Positions 8,495 to 17,164 of a DNA stretch of 64,000 nucleotides are shown here, piece by piece. Positions within the stretch are counted from its first letter, which is position 1; the number at the start of each line of letters is the position of its first letter. This DNA comes from Pseudomonas batumici (lineage in GTDB: Bacteria; Pseudomonadota; Gammaproteobacteria; Pseudomonadales; Pseudomonadaceae), in contig NZ_JXDG01000041.1 of the NCBI RefSeq assembly GCF_000820515.1, positions 27,602-91,601 of the forward strand, written 5' to 3'. The translations under genes and the position numbers were made by a program. The notes under the pieces are model-generated. The model was not told where the DNA came from. It saw only the letters and a list, made by a program, of their open reading frames with translations, and did not search any database.

Positions 8495-9664
8495 TTAGGC
8501 CAGGCTCGGATCGGGCTCCAGGCCCATCAGCTCGCGGCCGAGGATCTGCGCACAGACGTCATAATCGGTGTAGGCATGGGCCCCGGTCATGTGCGAGTCG
8601 CGGAACAGACGCTGCATCTCATTGTGCTCGAACCAGGCGTTGCCACCGGCGACTTCGAACAAGCGATCTACAGCCTGAATGCACATCTTGGTCGCGTACG
8701 CCTGGTTAGTGCGCCAGAACGCCAGGGCCTCGCGACTGGGATAACGATGCTGCTCACTGTGCTCGGCGTGTTCCTGCCAGGTCTTTTCGAGAAAGGCCCG
8801 GGCGGCAGCCACCTGATGAGTCGACTCGGCCAGGCGCATCAATGCCGGGGTCGCCGCACCGACCGCCGCCCCGGTGTACGCACGCACGCGGGTCTTGGTT
8901 TTTTCACGGAACACTTCCAGCATCCGCTCGGCCACCCCCAGGCTCACGGTGGCGAAACCACTGGCGAAGTAAGGACGATAGGGCGAGTAGAAAATCTTGC
9001 TGTCCGGGTACAGGCCGAAACCTGCGGACTTGCCTTCCATCATGTCCTTGGCTTTCTGGATCCGATGTTCTGGCACCAGCACATTGTCGATGATCAAGGT
9101 CTTGGTGCCGCTGCCTTTCATGCCGGCGGCGAACCAGTCGTCACGGATCTGGTAGTCACTGCGTGGCACTACCGCAAAGCAGTAGTCTTGGGAGCCCTCA
9201 GCGTTTTTGCGACGGAAACCAACAATCGCCCATTCGGCGTGATCGGAACCGCTGCTCCAGCCCATTTCACCGCTGAACAGGACACCGCCTTCAGTTTCTT
9301 CAGTGCGGCCGAACGGCGCGATACTGCTACTGGCCGTGGCATCCGGGTCATCGCCCCAGACCTCCTGCTGCAATTTGGCCGAGAACAGCGCCAGTTGATG
9401 GCTGTGGGTACACAGCAGGCTCATCGCCCACGCGGTGCTGGCACAAGCGCCGGCGAGCAACGCAATGCAGTCGGCAAATTGTGGCAGTGAGATTTCCATG
9501 CCGCCGAACTGGCGCGGCTGGAAGGCACGGTGCAGACCGATGCTTTTGAGCAGCGCAATGTTCTCGTCGGGGACCTTGCGCTCCTGCTCGGTCCGAAAGG
9601 CATTGGCGGCGATGGTCGGCAGAATGGACTTGAGGTCTTCGAGGAGCGGGTTTGACTTTTTCAT
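8495..9664 (-). CDS. Oxygenase component (C2 type) of p-hydroxyphenylacetate 3-hydroxylase
   Basis: 389 residues with an acyl-CoA dehydrogenase fold (FGGMEISLPQFADCIALLAGACASTAWAM is typical of the group D flavin monooxygenases). It uses reduced flavin and oxygen to convert 4-hydroxyphenylacetate to homoprotocatechuate, the substrate of HpaD. It precedes the C1 reductase by 70 bases on the same strand. The pair replaces the unrelated HpaB/HpaC hydroxylase of enterobacteria. Related members hydroxylate other phenols, so substrate assignment relies on the hpa context. Confidence 0.85.
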   Translation of the reverse strand: MKKSNPLLEDLKSILPTIAANAFRTEQERKVPDENIALLKSIGLHRAFQPRQFGGMEISLPQFADCIALLAGACASTAWAMSLLCTHSHQLALFSAKLQQEVWGDDPDATASSSIAPFGRTEETEGGVLFSGEMGWSSGSDHAEWAIVGFRRKNAEGSQDYCFAVVPRSDYQIRDDWFAAGMKGSGTKTLIIDNVLVPEHRIQKAKDMMEGKSAGFGLYPDSKIFYSPYRPYFASGFATVSLGVAERMLEVFREKTKTRVRAYTGAAVGAATPALMRLAESTHQVAAARAFLEKTWQEHAEHSEQHRYPSREALAFWRTNQAYATKMCIQAVDRLFEVAGGNAWFEHNEMQRLFRDSHMTGAHAYTDYDVCAQILGRELMGLEPDPSLA

Positions 9665-9679
9665 GGATGGCCCTGCTTA

Positions 9680-9796
9680 TTATTGGATGTCCGGCAGACG
9701 TTCAAAGCTGTGCAACGGCGCCGGATGCAGGGCCAGTATGGTGCGATCGATCACGCTGAAAAATGCATCTTCCAAAGCCAAGATTGTACTTTCCAT
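9680..9796 (-). CDS. Possible 38-codon small ORF ahead of the hydroxylase genes
   Basis: It reads from ATG at 9796 to TAA at 9680-9682, ending 15 bases before the oxygenase start. The sequence begins MESTILALEDAFFSVIDR and ends HSFERLPDIQ, which looks like genuine protein, and codon third positions are GC-rich. There is no clear ribosome site. It may be a small upstream protein, or the surviving end of a larger gene destroyed when the integrase scar formed on the other side. Function unknown. Confidence 0.35.
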   Translation of the reverse strand: MESTILALEDAFFSVIDRTILALHPAPLHSFERLPDIQ

Positions 9797-9904
9797 AGGC
9801 AACCAGCCAAGCAGGGCACACACACCTGCAATCCATCTGACAGACACCGACATGCCCCTCCGCGGTCAAAACAAATCTTCACGGATAGATACACCTTCCT
9901 GACC

Positions 9905-10498
9905 TCAATGGTCAGGGCAATCGCTGGCGGGGTTATAGTCGAGCAGCCCCTCGGCAATGGCGAAGCGGAACATCTCTTTGAGCCAGCCTCGGCACTTGCC
10001 AGCAGTAGACAAGGCGTTGCGTTTCTCTATACGGCGGATTGTCATGAGCAGATCAGCCCGCTGTATCTCTGGCACCAGGAGCTTGCCCAGTCCGGGCAGG
10101 ATATCTTTCTGAAAGAAACGATCGATCTGCACCAGCGTGCATTGCCGCCCCATGCTCAAGCGCTTGGCCTTGAAGGCCCGCCAGCGCGCAAATACGGCCT
10201 CAAAGGCATTGCTCAACTCAGCATCGTAATCGAGCTGCTTACGTCGGTGCAGACGCGGATCAATGCCCTTGACGACCAGCGATCGCGCTTCCTCTCGCAA
10301 CTCGCGAGCGTCCTTCAAGGAAATTTCCGGGTAAGGCCCCAGGGACATTCTCTTGGTCTGCCCTCTCCACTGGAACCTGAAATGCCAAAGCTTGGAGCCA
10401 TTGGTTGGCACCATGAGCGAAAGGCCTCGGCCATCACACAGGTAGTAGCTACATTTTTGAGGTCTAGCCTGCCGAACGGCAGTATCGGTTAAAGACAT
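9905..10498 (-). pseudogene. Truncated P4-type tyrosine integrase (N-terminal and core-binding parts only)
   Basis: 198 codons. The first ~95 residues match the DUF4102 arm-binding domain (LCDGRGLSLMVPTNGSKLWHFRF, KRMSLGPYPEISLKDARELREEAR); the next ~100 match the core-binding domain, ending near the point where the catalytic domain should begin. The R-H-R-Y catalytic residues are absent, so it cannot recombine DNA. It points away from tRNA-Gly(GCC), in the orientation seen when an island integrates at a tRNA 3' end. A group II intron now lies between the two. Confidence 0.85.
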
Positions 10499-10583
10499 AC
10501 GGCACCTCCGTCCGAGTCTCTCCCAACAGTGGGCTAGCTCGGGACTGATGACATGAACCCCTCAATTGACGGGGGCAGTGTGA

Positions 10584-12102
10584 TCAGCGAGGTGAAGCGT
10601 ACGAATCGTTTTTGAGAGACCAGAGCTGTCCGTTTTCGATGACAAGATTCAGGACAACTTTTTTCTGGCTGGCAGGAGCCCTTGATGGAACTCCACAATC
10701 GGCATAGGGGACGGCCTTCATAGGCCGCTCCCCTGCCACACCACCCGGCATGCGGGTCCGCACCGGGCGGTTCGAGAGATTGAGGTTATGAGAGTCGCAC
10801 CAGCCCCATCCTGTCAAACCGTGCCACATCCAATACTCGATTGAGCTCAAATCGGCTGTTAGCCACCAGCGGCAGGCGTTTCCCGCCACCTTCTGCGCTA
10901 CACGGTCATTCGCACCCAGTGCTCGCAGCTCACGATAAATCGTCGAATTACGCTTCCACTGCTTGAGTTGGACCGCCCTCAATCGGTGCCTTATCCACTC
11001 GTCCAGCTTGCGCCAGACTTTCGGCGTCTGTGACAGCCCAAAGTAGGTTTTCCAGCCCAACAGATAAGGGCGTAGGTTCTCGACAACTTGTCGCAGACTG
11101 CGACCGCCTGATCGACGGGTCAGTTCGCGTATTCGTTGCTTGAACCGCTTGCGCGCCTTGACCGCCACGGCTCTTTTGACACCTTGTGGAGAGGCCCAGA
11201 AGGCGTATCCCAGAAACTTGCGACCGAACGCGCTGGCCACCGCACTCTTGCTTTCGTTGACACTCAAGTGCAGCTTTTCATACAGCCGCTTGAGCAGGGC
11301 CATCACCCTCTGCCCTGCCTTGTGGCTGCGAACATACACATTCGCATCGTCTGCATAGCGCACAAAACAATGGCCTCGGCGTTCAAGCTCCCGATCCACT
11401 TCGTCCAACAGCACGTTCGCCAGCAATGGCGACAGCGGACCGCCTTGCGGCGCCCCGCCACGGTTTTTCTCGACCACACCATTGATCAGTGTCCCCGCAT
11501 CCAGATAGGCACGGACCAAGCGGATAACCGCCCGATCCAAAATCCGTCTGCGTAAGCGATCAATCAAAAATATCGTGATCGACCCGGTCGAAGAACTTCT
11601 CCAGGTCCACATCAACCACCACTTTTCGACCCGAAGACACATGGCGCTGAGCCGCCAACACCGCGTCCTGCGCACTACGTCCCGGGCGAAAGCCATAGCT
11701 GTGTTCACTGAAAGTTGGATCGAGTAGTGGCTGCAAAACTTGCAGTAGCGCTTGTTGGATCAAACGATCGGTGACCGTCGGGATACCCAACTCGCGTTCG
11801 CCGCCATCGGGCTTCGGAATGACCACACGTCGTACCGGACTGGGCCGGTAGGCACCAGAGAGGAGCTGTTCACGAATCACTGCCCACTGACTCAGCAGAT
11901 GCTCGGCGGTCTGTTCAATGTCCAGACCATCGACTCCCGCTGCGCCTTTGTTGGCCTTAACCCGTTTCCACGCCCGTTTCAGGTTTTCTCTCGCAAAGGC
12001 TCGTTCCAGCAGCCCTTGCCCTGCGTTATCGGATTCATCTTGCGGGCGATTGACCTCGTCACTGATGGGACTTCTCACGGCTTCACCGCTCGTTGTCTCC
12101 AC
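10584..12102 (-). pseudogene. ltrA: Group II intron reverse transcriptase/maturase, split by a +1 frameshift
   Basis: The N-terminal frame (12102 to about 11560) carries KANKGAAGVDG, IPKPDGGERELGIPTVTDR and YGFRPGRSAQDAV. The rest continues in another frame with GGAPQGGPLSPLLANVLLDE, the catalytic YADD, and a maturase domain (LRPYLLGWKTYFGLSQTP...). The frames join at a run of five T (minus strand; 11566-11570). Removing one T restores DHDILIDRLRRR. No endonuclease domain follows. The frame stays open past the intron end to 10584, so the true stop is uncertain. A sequencing error in the homopolymer is an alternative to a real mutation. Confidence 0.85.
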
Positions 12103-12530
12103 CCGCCCCGCGTTTGGCAGGCATCTGACTTCCGGTTTTTCGCATCAACATGGCCTATAACGCTTTCTCTCGTTCGGCCCTTCGTCAAAAAAAAAGGACT
12201 ACTACGGCCTCTGCTGACTTCTCGCTCCGGCTTGCGCCGTCGCCCTTTCAGGCATGAGGCGAGATCTCCCCAGGTAAGAACGCAATCCTTCACCGCACAA
12301 CCGCCGGATTTACGCTGCCTGACCTTTGACCACAAGAGCTTCGCGGTTAGTTGCCCGCTCGCCCTGATCGGCATCGCCTTGTATCCGGTTCTTGTCCATC
12401 GGCTCGCGGCTTCGATTCACGCTTCCTCCCCACATTCGGTCGCCCTCATGCAGTTGCGCTTCACTTCGTTCGCTGTGGTCAGCTTACGGCGGGACTTTCA
12501 CCCACAAGATTGCGCCCATGCTGGGCGCAC
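10698..12530 (-). mobile_element. Group II intron, class C-like, inserted behind the tRNA-Gly terminator
   Basis: The minus strand begins GTGCGCCCAGCATGGGCGC at 12530, the classic 5' boundary. The region 12103-12530 would form domains I-III, the reverse transcriptase lies in domain IV, and a domain V hairpin is at about 10737-10774 (starts AACCGCCCGG, with a CGC rather than AGC triad). Domain VI ends near 10698 with TATGCCGATT. The insertion point is 10 bases after a terminator stem (12541-12556), directly after its T tract. This is the target choice known for bacterial class C introns. The 3' boundary is approximate. Confidence 0.8.
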
Positions 12531-12534
12531 AACG

Positions 12535-12556
12535 AAAAAAGCGACCCTAAGGTCGC
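12535..12556 (-). terminator. Intrinsic terminator of tRNA-Gly; landing site of the group II intron
   Basis: The stem GCGACC / GGTCGC with a 4-base loop, followed on the minus strand by six T. It lies about 60 bases after the tRNA. The intron starts four bases after the T tract. Confidence 0.85.
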
Positions 12557-12615
12557 TTTTTCAAAGGCTTAAGGACCATCATCAGATTTTGATGGAAGTC
12601 CTTGTAACCATAATT

Positions 12616-12691
<76 letters not shown>

Positions 12692-12754
12692 GTCTTGGTG
12701 ATGCGCATTTTATAGATTCTACGCACCCCGTCAACCCCTTGATTCAAAATAGTT

Positions 12755-13324
12755 TTATTTTTTTTCAGGATTTTCGGCAGTGACCTTCAGATGCGGCCAC
12801 GCCGCCCGCAGATACTGCAGCATCGACCACAGGGTCAATACCGCCGCCGCCATCAGCAACGCATACCCCACCAGCACCCAGAAACTGAAATCCGAGGGGT
12901 TGGCCAGCAGGATCACCAACGCCAGCATCTGCGCCGCGGTTTTCCATTTGCCCATGTTGGAGACGGCCACCTGTGCCCGCGCGCCCAACTCGGCCATCCA
13001 CTCGCGCAGGGCCGACACCACGATCTCACGACCGATGATCACCGCCGCCGGCAAGGTCAACCACAGGTTGCCATGCTCCTGCACCAGCAGTACCAATGCC
13101 ACGGCCACCATCAGCTTGTCGGCCACCGGATCGAGAAACGCGCCGAACGGCGTGCTCTGCTCCAGGCGACGGGCCAGGTAACCGTCCAGCCAATCCGTTG
13201 CCGCCGCAAAGGCAAACACCGAACTGGCCGCCATGTAGCTCCACTGGTAAGGCAGGTAAAACAGCAAAATGAAAATCGGAATGAGTACAACGCGTAGAAC
13301 GGTGATCAGATTAGGGATATTCAT
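12755..13324 (-). CDS. pgsA: PgsA: CDP-diacylglycerol--glycerol-3-phosphate 3-phosphatidyltransferase
   Basis: About 189 residues with several membrane segments. The CDP-alcohol phosphotransferase motif is intact (DWLDGYLARRLEQSTPFGAFLDPVADK, i.e. DG-AR-G-D-D). It makes phosphatidylglycerol phosphate in the inner membrane, the first committed step to phosphatidylglycerol and cardiolipin. The start at 13324 gives MNIPNLITVLRVVLIP; an ATG two codons earlier (13330) is equally possible. It follows uvrC closely, and the gacA-uvrC-pgsA order is a conserved Pseudomonas operon. Confidence 0.95.
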   Translation of the reverse strand: MNIPNLITVLRVVLIPIFILLFYLPYQWSYMAASSVFAFAAATDWLDGYLARRLEQSTPFGAFLDPVADKLMVAVALVLLVQEHGNLWLTLPAAVIIGREIVVSALREWMAELGARAQVAVSNMGKWKTAAQMLALVILLANPSDFSFWVLVGYALLMAAAVLTLWSMLQYLRAAWPHLKVTAENPEKK

Positions 13325-13356
13325 CGGCACAACTGGCTACGAGGTTGGAAGGCATT

Positions 13357-15180
13357 CTACTCGCTGTGCAGGCTTGCATAAATCGACTCAGCGAGCTTTT
13401 TACTGATCCCGGGTGCTTTGGCGATCTCGTCGATGCTGGCACGGGACAGCTCCTGCAATCCACCAAAATGTTTCAATAGTTCGCGACGACGTTTCGGCCC
13501 CACCCCCGCCACCCCCTCCAGGGTCGAGGTACGCCGGGTCTTTCCACGCCGCGCACGGTGCCCGGTAATGGCAAAGCGGTGGGCTTCGTCGCGGATCTGC
13601 TGGATCAGGTGCAGCGCCGGCGAATCGCCTTTCAAGGTGAACTCATGGGCCGCGTCGTTGAGGTACAAGGTCTCGAAGCCGGCCTTGCGCGTCGCCCCCT
13701 TGGCTACTCCGAGCAGGATCAGGTCCGGCACCGCCAGCTCATCGAGCACATCGCGGGCCATGGACAACTGCCCCTTGCCGCCGTCCACCAGCAGGATGTC
13801 CGGCAGCTTGCCCTCGCCGTCCTTCAGCTTGCTGAAGCGTCGGGTCAGCGCCTGGTGCATCGCCGCATAGTCGTCGCCGGCGGTGACGCCTTCGATGTTG
13901 TAACGGCGATAATCGGACTTGAGCGGACCTTCCGGGCCGAACACCACGCAGGACGCTACCGTCGCCTCGCCGCTGGAGTGACTGATGTCGTAGCACTCCA
14001 GGCGCTGCGGCGGCTCGTCCAGGCTCAGCACCTCGGCCAGGGACTCGAAGCGCGCCGCCATATGCTGACGGTCGGCCAGGCGCGCGCCCAGGGCCTGTTC
14101 GGCATTGGTCACCGCCAATTGTTGCCAGCGCGCCCGGGTACCGCGCACCCGATGACTGATGCTCAGTTCACGCCCGCGCAGCCCGGCGATGGCCGCGATC
14201 AGCGTCGGAAAGTCCTCGTGGACCACATTGACGATCAGTTCGCCAGGCAGGTCGCGCTCGGGACTGCCGATGAAGTACTGGCCGAGAAACGCCATCAGCA
14301 CTTCGGAGACATCCTCCTCGATACCGACCTGCGGGAAGAAATTCTTGCTGCCCAGCACCCGCCCGCCGCGCACGCTGATCAGGTGCACACAGGCGCCGCC
14401 CGGATTGACGAAGGCCGCAACCACGTCGACATCGCCGCTGCCGCCTTCCATGCTCTGCTGGTCCTGGACCCGACGCAGCAGCGCGATCTGGTCGCGCAAC
14501 TCCGCGGCCCGCTCGAAATCGAGGGTGCTGGCCGCCTGCTCCATGCCGGCGCTCAACTCGTCGGTCAGGGCGTTGCTGCGCCCTTCGAGGAACATCACCG
14601 AGTGACGCACATCCTCGGCATACACCTGGGGCTCCACCAACCCGACACAAGGCCCCTTGCAACGCTTGATCTGGTATTGCAGACAGGGCCGGGTGCGGTT
14701 CTTGAAATAGCTGTCCTCGCACTGGCGGACCAGGAAGGTCTTTTGCAGCAGGCTCAGGCTTTCACGAATCGCCCCGGCACTGGGGTAAGGCCCGAAATAC
14801 TTGCCCTTGGCTTTCTTGGCCCCACGGTGGATGCTCAGGCGCGGATAATCGCCGTCCGAGAGAAAGACATAGGGGTAGGATTTGTCGTCGCGCAGCAGGA
14901 TGTTATAGGGCGGCCGCCATTCCTTGATCAGCGTCTGTTCCAGCAACAGCGCTTCGGTTTCATTGGCGGTGATGGTGGTTTCCACCTGGGCGATACGCCC
15001 CACCAGTGCCGCGGTCTTCGGCGCCAGGCCGGTCTTGCGGAAGTAACTGGCCAGGCGCTTCTTCAGGTTCTTGGCCTTGCCCACATAGAGCAGGCGTGCG
15101 TCGCCGTCGAACATGCGGTAGACGCCGGGACGGCCACTGCACGTTGCAAGGAAGGCACTGGAATCGAACAGGTCAGTCAT
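13357..15180 (-). CDS. uvrC: UvrC: excinuclease ABC subunit C
   Basis: 607 residues. The N-terminal GIY-YIG nuclease (GVYRMFDGDARLLYVGKAKNL) makes the 3' incision. A cysteine cluster (CLQYQIKRCKGPC), a UvrB-binding UVR motif near residue 205-240, the RNase H-like 5' nuclease (ECYDISHSSGEATVASCVVF, DILLVDGGKGQL) and C-terminal helix-hairpin-helix motifs follow. It acts with UvrA and UvrB in nucleotide excision repair. It starts 3 bases after gacA ends, so the two are probably translationally linked. Confidence 0.97.
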   Translation of the reverse strand: MTDLFDSSAFLATCSGRPGVYRMFDGDARLLYVGKAKNLKKRLASYFRKTGLAPKTAALVGRIAQVETTITANETEALLLEQTLIKEWRPPYNILLRDDKSYPYVFLSDGDYPRLSIHRGAKKAKGKYFGPYPSAGAIRESLSLLQKTFLVRQCEDSYFKNRTRPCLQYQIKRCKGPCVGLVEPQVYAEDVRHSVMFLEGRSNALTDELSAGMEQAASTLDFERAAELRDQIALLRRVQDQQSMEGGSGDVDVVAAFVNPGGACVHLISVRGGRVLGSKNFFPQVGIEEDVSEVLMAFLGQYFIGSPERDLPGELIVNVVHEDFPTLIAAIAGLRGRELSISHRVRGTRARWQQLAVTNAEQALGARLADRQHMAARFESLAEVLSLDEPPQRLECYDISHSSGEATVASCVVFGPEGPLKSDYRRYNIEGVTAGDDYAAMHQALTRRFSKLKDGEGKLPDILLVDGGKGQLSMARDVLDELAVPDLILLGVAKGATRKAGFETLYLNDAAHEFTLKGDSPALHLIQQIRDEAHRFAITGHRARRGKTRRTSTLEGVAGVGPKRRRELLKHFGGLQELSRASIDEIAKAPGISKKLAESIYASLHSE

Positions 15181-15182
15181 TG

Positions 15183-15821
15183 TCAGCCGGCATCGACCAT
15201 GCCGTGGCGAACCGCCAGGAGCGTCAACTCGACATCGCTGCTGACCGAGAGCTTCTCGAAAATCCGATAGCGGTAGGTATTCACGGTTTTCGGCGACAGG
15301 CAGAGCTTGTCGGAGATGATCTGGACCTTCTGGCAGCCGACGATCATCAACGCAATCTGGATCTCCCGCTCGGACAAGGCGTCGAAAGGCGAGTCACTGG
15401 CCGGCTGGAAGGACTTGAGTGCCAACTGCTGGGCGATCTGTGGACTGATGTAGCGCTGCCCGGAAAACACCAGGCGAATCGCCTGGACCATTTCCGCCAG
15501 GCCCGCGCCCTTGGTCAGGTAACCGGCCGCCCCGGCCTGCAGCAAGCGCGTGGGGAACGGGTCCTCTTCACACACGGTCACCGCCACCACCTTGATCTCC
15601 GGGTGACTGCGCAATAGCTTGCGCGTGGCCTCCAGGCCGTCGATGCCGGGCATCTTGACGTCCATCAGGACCACATCGGGCTTGAGCTCCCTTGCCTTGA
15701 GCAACGCCTCCTCTCCCGATTCAGCCTGCCCCACGACCTGCAAACCATCGATGTCCGCCAACATACGCGTAATGCCTGTACGCACAAGATCATGGTCATC
15801 GACTACTAGCACCCTAATCAA
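15183..15821 (-). CDS. gacA: GacA: response regulator of the Gac/Rsm system
   Basis: 212 residues. The receiver domain has DD at 8-9, the phosphoacceptor D54 in VLMDVKMPG and the conserved threonine and lysine (VAVTV, LTKG). A LuxR-type helix-turn-helix (LSEREIQIALMIVGCQKVQIISDKLCLSPKTVNTYRYRIFEKL) is at about 145-205. Phosphorylated by GacS, it activates the small RNAs that titrate RsmA/RsmE, controlling secondary metabolism and biofilm in pseudomonads. The upstream 150 bases hold no gene and should carry the promoter. Confidence 0.96.
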   Translation of the reverse strand: MIRVLVVDDHDLVRTGITRMLADIDGLQVVGQAESGEEALLKARELKPDVVLMDVKMPGIDGLEATRKLLRSHPEIKVVAVTVCEEDPFPTRLLQAGAAGYLTKGAGLAEMVQAIRLVFSGQRYISPQIAQQLALKSFQPASDSPFDALSEREIQIALMIVGCQKVQIISDKLCLSPKTVNTYRYRIFEKLSVSSDVELTLLAVRHGMVDAG

Positions 15822-15971
15822 GCAGACACCTCACGAATTTGGTCTTATCAGGTTATTGACCACCTTAGCAAAAAACCGGAGACCTGACCTAGCTCAAGCG
15901 TCACATAAGAATATCAATGCGCTATAAGCGCTTGCCGGGCGGCAAGCACATTTCACCGGGAACTCAGCGGC

Positions 15972-16355
15972 TCAGGTGTCCCGAGGACGGGCTCGGCCCT
16001 TCAGCATATAGGGCCCGGTGGTTTCGGCCAGGGTCGTGGTCAGTCGATCGATCGCTTCCTGATCCTCCTTCTGCAGCACCCGGTAGTTACCCAGCACTTT
16101 TTCTTCCACCTGGCTGAGGTTGTCCAGCTGCACCGGAGTCGCCTGCCCTGTCAGTACGTAAAGTACATCCACACCCCGCGCGGCCACCCGGGACAAATAG
16201 TCGGCCTTCGGTGCGCGATCACCGCTTTCGTACTTGCCCTGCGCGTTAGCCTCAACGCCTCCGATTTCACCAAAAGCCTTCTGCGACAAACCCAGTCGCT
16301 CTCTCTCTTGTCGCAATCGCGAACCAATTCCACTCATTTGGAGGTAAGATCCCAT
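15972..16355 (-). CDS. XRE/Cro-CI family transcriptional regulator
   Basis: 127 residues. A helix-turn-helix is at about residues 8-62 (RLRQERERLGLSQKAFGEIGGVEANAQGKYESGDRAPKADYLSRVA), followed by GVDVLYVLTGQ and a helical tail. The start at 16355 has AAGGGTG 6 bases upstream; a longer open frame runs into the opposite gene and is rejected. It is divergent from the 73-residue gene at 16419, with a shared 63-base control region that has a perfect palindrome over the ribosome site. A similar gene next to gacA is, as far as I recall, conserved in related pseudomonads, so I do not call this a prophage. Confidence 0.8.
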   Translation of the reverse strand: MGSYLQMSGIGSRLRQERERLGLSQKAFGEIGGVEANAQGKYESGDRAPKADYLSRVAARGVDVLYVLTGQATPVQLDNLSQVEEKVLGNYRVLQKEDQEAIDRLTTTLAETTGPYMLKGRARPRDT

Positions 16356-16418
16356 TTTGAACACCCTTAAGGGTGATACACTCAACCAGAATTGAACGAA
16401 CTTGAACGGTTTTGAACT
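16356..16418. promoter_or_regulatory. Divergent operator region: 14-bp palindrome plus phased TTGAAC repeats
   Basis: CACCCTTAAGGGTG (16362-16375) is a perfect palindrome that covers the ribosome site of the XRE gene. On the other side TTGAAC occurs at 16392, 16402 and 16412, exactly one helical turn apart, and once more at 16357. The three phased copies directly abut the ATG of the 73-residue gene, which has no Shine-Dalgarno sequence. Regulator binding is inferred. Confidence 0.6.
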
Positions 16419-16640
16419 ATGCCCGGTATCCGCACCGCCGCACAAGCCAAGGCTTGGCTGGAACATCAAGGAAAATCGGTTCAGGAGTTTGCGCGCGAGC
16501 ATGGCGTCGACCCGGCAACCACCTATCAAGTGCTCGCCGGACGAAAGAAGGGACGGCGTGGGGAAGCCCACAAGGTCGCGGTCCTGCTGGGCATGAAGGA
16601 TGGAATCATCCCATCCGACAGCACCAACCCGAGCGAATGA
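16419..16640 (+). CDS. Small Cro-like DNA-binding protein
   Basis: 73 residues. The segment AKAWLEHQGKSVQEFAREHGVDPATTYQVLAGRKKGRRGEAHKVAVLLGMKDG fits a short helix-turn-helix of the kind seen in phage Cro and conjugative-element regulators. It is transcribed away from the XRE gene. No ribosome site precedes the ATG; phased TTGAAC repeats occupy that place. Together the two genes resemble a minimal bistable repressor pair. Function unknown. Confidence 0.65.
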   Translation: MPGIRTAAQAKAWLEHQGKSVQEFAREHGVDPATTYQVLAGRKKGRRGEAHKVAVLLGMKDGIIPSDSTNPSE

Positions 16641-16729
16641 CGCCGGCCTTTTCAGGCTCGACAGGCACCTCATTGGGCGACATGTAGGAACACTCCCAAA
16701 GTATCGTCAGTCATTACCAAGTGTCGGTT

Positions 16730-17164
16730 CTAGACCGTCAGACTCATGCGTAAAAAGCACTCGTCCTCGCCGACCACGGCCAGGCCCTGACGCAAATACA
16801 GCCGCTGGGCCGGGTTGCTCTTGAACACGGTCAGGCGTAACTCCCGACGTCCCTCCCTGAAAGCGATGTCCCGTGCCTGCCCGATCAGCCAACTCCCCAA
16901 GCCCTGGCCCCGCCCCGACTCGACCAGCTGCAACTCGCGGATATACAGCGACCTGGCATCGCGACTGAAACTGACAAAACCCAACACCTGCTCGCCGTCG
17001 CACAACAGCTCGTTCTGCCGCCCGGCCCAGGCCACGTCAAAGGCCTCTTCCTGCCAGAGCAGGCCGTACTCACAGTAGTACACCATCATGTTCTGGCGCG
17101 TGAGCTGCCGGGCAAACGCCAGGTCCTCGTCCAAGGCCGGGCGAAAACGCCAGCGCCCGCTCAC
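16730..17164 (-). CDS. GNAT-family N-acetyltransferase
   Basis: 144 residues. The acetyl-CoA-binding segment is LYIRELQLVESGRGQGLGSWLIGQA, with the R/Q-G-x-G-x motif, followed by LRLTVFKSNPAQRLYLRQGL. The start is the GTG at 17164, whose bases overlap the stop of the upstream hydrolase gene (TGTGA), showing translational coupling. The acetyl acceptor cannot be told from sequence. Confidence 0.85.
   Translation of the reverse strand: MSGRWRFRPALDEDLAFARQLTRQNMMVYYCEYGLLWQEEAFDVAWAGRQNELLCDGEQVLGFVSFSRDARSLYIRELQLVESGRGQGLGSWLIGQARDIAFREGRRELRLTVFKSNPAQRLYLRQGLAVVGEDECFLRMSLTV

Noticed and set aside
9665..9800. Sigma-54 promoter before the hydroxylase genes
   Set aside because: TGGC and TGC elements are present, but the spacing is one base too long for GG-N10-GC.
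9800..9904. Second copy of the tRNA-Gly 3' end as an attachment site
   Set aside because: I could not find a matching stretch near the integrase stump.
13558..15270. 570-codon plus-strand frame opposite uvrC
   Set aside because: Antisense to uvrC, with no recognisable domain.
15972..16640. Prophage control region
   Set aside because: A Cro/CI-like pair is present, but there are no integrase, structural or lysis genes next to it.
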